From Treponema sp. OMZ 838 (lineage in GTDB: Bacteria > Spirochaetota > Spirochaetia > Treponematales > Treponemataceae), in assembly GCF_000775995.1 (NCBI RefSeq), contig NZ_CP009227.1:2214296-2278295 (forward strand): a stretch of 64,000 bases of DNA. The letters are read 5' to 3'. This document shows, in pieces, positions 63,245 to 64,000 of the stretch. The notes under the pieces were generated by a model that saw nothing but the letters and a program-made list of their open reading frames with translations, made no database searches and had not been told where the DNA came from. A program made the position numbers and the translations under genes. The first letter of the stretch is position 1; each line of letters starts with the position of its first letter.

Positions 63245-64000
63245 ATGAAAAGAGGTAAAAAAATGCTGATAATTATTGTATCTATTCTGGTAGCTATATG
63301 CCTTATTTCTTGGGGTGTGATAACCCATCTTGGACGTAGTCAAGCTTTGTCTTTAAAATCCATTGAAAATTTCAATGGTGACCTTTACTTAATACATTTG
63401 ACGAAACCTACTAATATGACATGGAAAGCCGGTTCTTTTGCTCAGTTTACATTACGCGATATTAAGGAGAGTAATCAAGACACTACAGATGCAGTATCCG
63501 GTGCTACAACGAGCGGTGATAAAAACAAGCAAAACCGTTACTGGCTGACAATAGCTTCCAATCCTGATGAGAATGAAATCCTTATTTTGACTCACAATAG
63601 TAGTAGTTTATATAAGAAAACTTTGACCAATTTACCAGCAGGAAGTAAGGTTGCGATGAGTTGGATTGACTCTCATTTATCTGTTACAGATGGCGAAGAG
63701 CCACTTGTTTGTTTTGCCTCTGATGTAGGTATTGCTGCAATACGACCAATTATCAAAGAGTGGGCTGGCAAACGAGATATTATTCTGAGTCATTTGGATA
63801 AGGGTGTAACGGTTTTTGATGAAGAGTTGTCTCAAACGGCTCAAAAATACGTCGAACTGAATTATGACAAAAGCACCAGCCTCTCCCAAAGCCAAGAAAC
63901 CTTAAAAAATATAGTTGATAAATATGGTAATAAAGCTATCTATCTTTTGGCTGGTCAATCTGATGATGTTGAAATGATAAAAAAGTTACTTGAGGAACAG
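63245..64000 (+). CDS. Membrane-anchored ferredoxin-reductase-like flavoprotein (partial)
   Basis: The frame is open to the right window edge (252 residues seen). A single membrane anchor (residues 8-26) precedes a domain with the FNR-type layout: an FAD-binding barrel (YLIHLTKPTNMTWKAGSFAQFTL; YWLTIASNP) followed by an NAD-binding half (PLVCFASDVGIAAIRPII, the GxGIxP-like loop, and IYLLAGQSDDVEMIKKLL). Inside the barrel is DAVSGATTSGDKN, which resembles the DxxSGAT covalent FMN attachment site used by ApbE. The start follows GAGG by seven bases. It belongs to the TetR-controlled AT-rich operon, probably a trans-membrane or extracytoplasmic redox enzyme. Confidence 0.75.
   Translation, partial: MKRGKKMLIIIVSILVAICLISWGVITHLGRSQALSLKSIENFNGDLYLIHLTKPTNMTWKAGSFAQFTLRDIKESNQDTTDAVSGATTSGDKNKQNRYWLTIASNPDENEILILTHNSSSLYKKTLTNLPAGSKVAMSWIDSHLSVTDGEEPLVCFASDVGIAAIRPIIKEWAGKRDIILSHLDKGVTVFDEELSQTAQKYVELNYDKSTSLSQSQETLKNIVDKYGNKAIYLLAGQSDDVEMIKKLLEEQ

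Noticed and set aside
1-64000. CRISPR array, rRNA or tRNA genes
   Set aside because: No regularly spaced repeats, rRNA sequence or tRNA cloverleaf was recognised by eye.

Overview
The window looks like a spirochaete chromosome, most likely an oral Treponema. The evidence is gene content and order: dnaX-ybaB-recR, then dnaG-rpoD-(C4 zinc ribbon)-rnpB-TPR-mreBCD-pbp2-rodA-adk, a run I recall from treponemes such as T. pallidum. There are also many lipoproteins with relaxed spirochaetal lipoboxes. The moderate GC content suggests the T. vincentii/T. medium group rather than the AT-richer T. denticola; the species is inference.

Layout. 1-1223: end of dnaX, ybaB, recR. 1224-17105: a duplicated block with two giant paralogous Ig-like surface lipoprotein genes (about 2180 and 2430 residues). 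Each has the same promoter and a long, structured 5' leader. Between them lie a convergent secreted glycosidase-like gene and a deleted dnaX/recR scar. 17129-20508: an unusual molybdenum-hydroxylase-like three-subunit operon with key residues missing. 20545-28670: an envelope and cell-wall cluster on the minus strand, with a DegT aminotransferase, NagZ and NamZ exo-glycosidases, an OmpA protein, a LysM lytic transglycosylase and two small TPR-like lipoproteins. 28752-35906: a ParB-like protein, a split chromate transporter, a tandem-PII/DUF1538 pair, an exported SAM hydroxide adenosyltransferase-like lipoprotein, a thioesterase and a DUF488 protein. 36026-53109: the housekeeping core (MltG, primase, sigma-70, RNase P RNA, Mre/Rod shape machinery, ComFB-like protein, Adk, MnmE). 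53126-54657: a small ABC transporter. 54693-55126: a HesB/IscA-like lipoprotein gene with an in-frame TGA followed by a SECIS-like hairpin. 55155-60737: a small alarmone synthetase, then a TetR-ABC-GNAT-ABC exporter operon with a perfect 47-bp palindrome at its promoter. 60738-61263: a graveyard of IS5- and IS110-type remnants. 61264-64000: an AT-rich, probably acquired operon (TetR, flavin reductase, membrane protein, membrane-anchored ferredoxin-reductase-like protein) with two matching operators.

How parts fit together. MltD-like and MltG transglycosylases, NagZ and NamZ cut or recycle peptidoglycan, while MreBCD, PBP2 and RodA build the lateral wall. The strongest candidates for something undescribed are: (1) the possible selenocysteine-containing HesB-like lipoprotein; (2) the covarying leader RNA upstream of both giant lipoproteins; (3) the degenerate Mo-hydroxylase-like operon; (4) a DxxSGAT flavin-attachment-like motif inside a ferredoxin-reductase fold in a TetR-controlled operon; (5) a dispersed hairpin repeat family. 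No CRISPR array, rRNA or tRNA was recognised.
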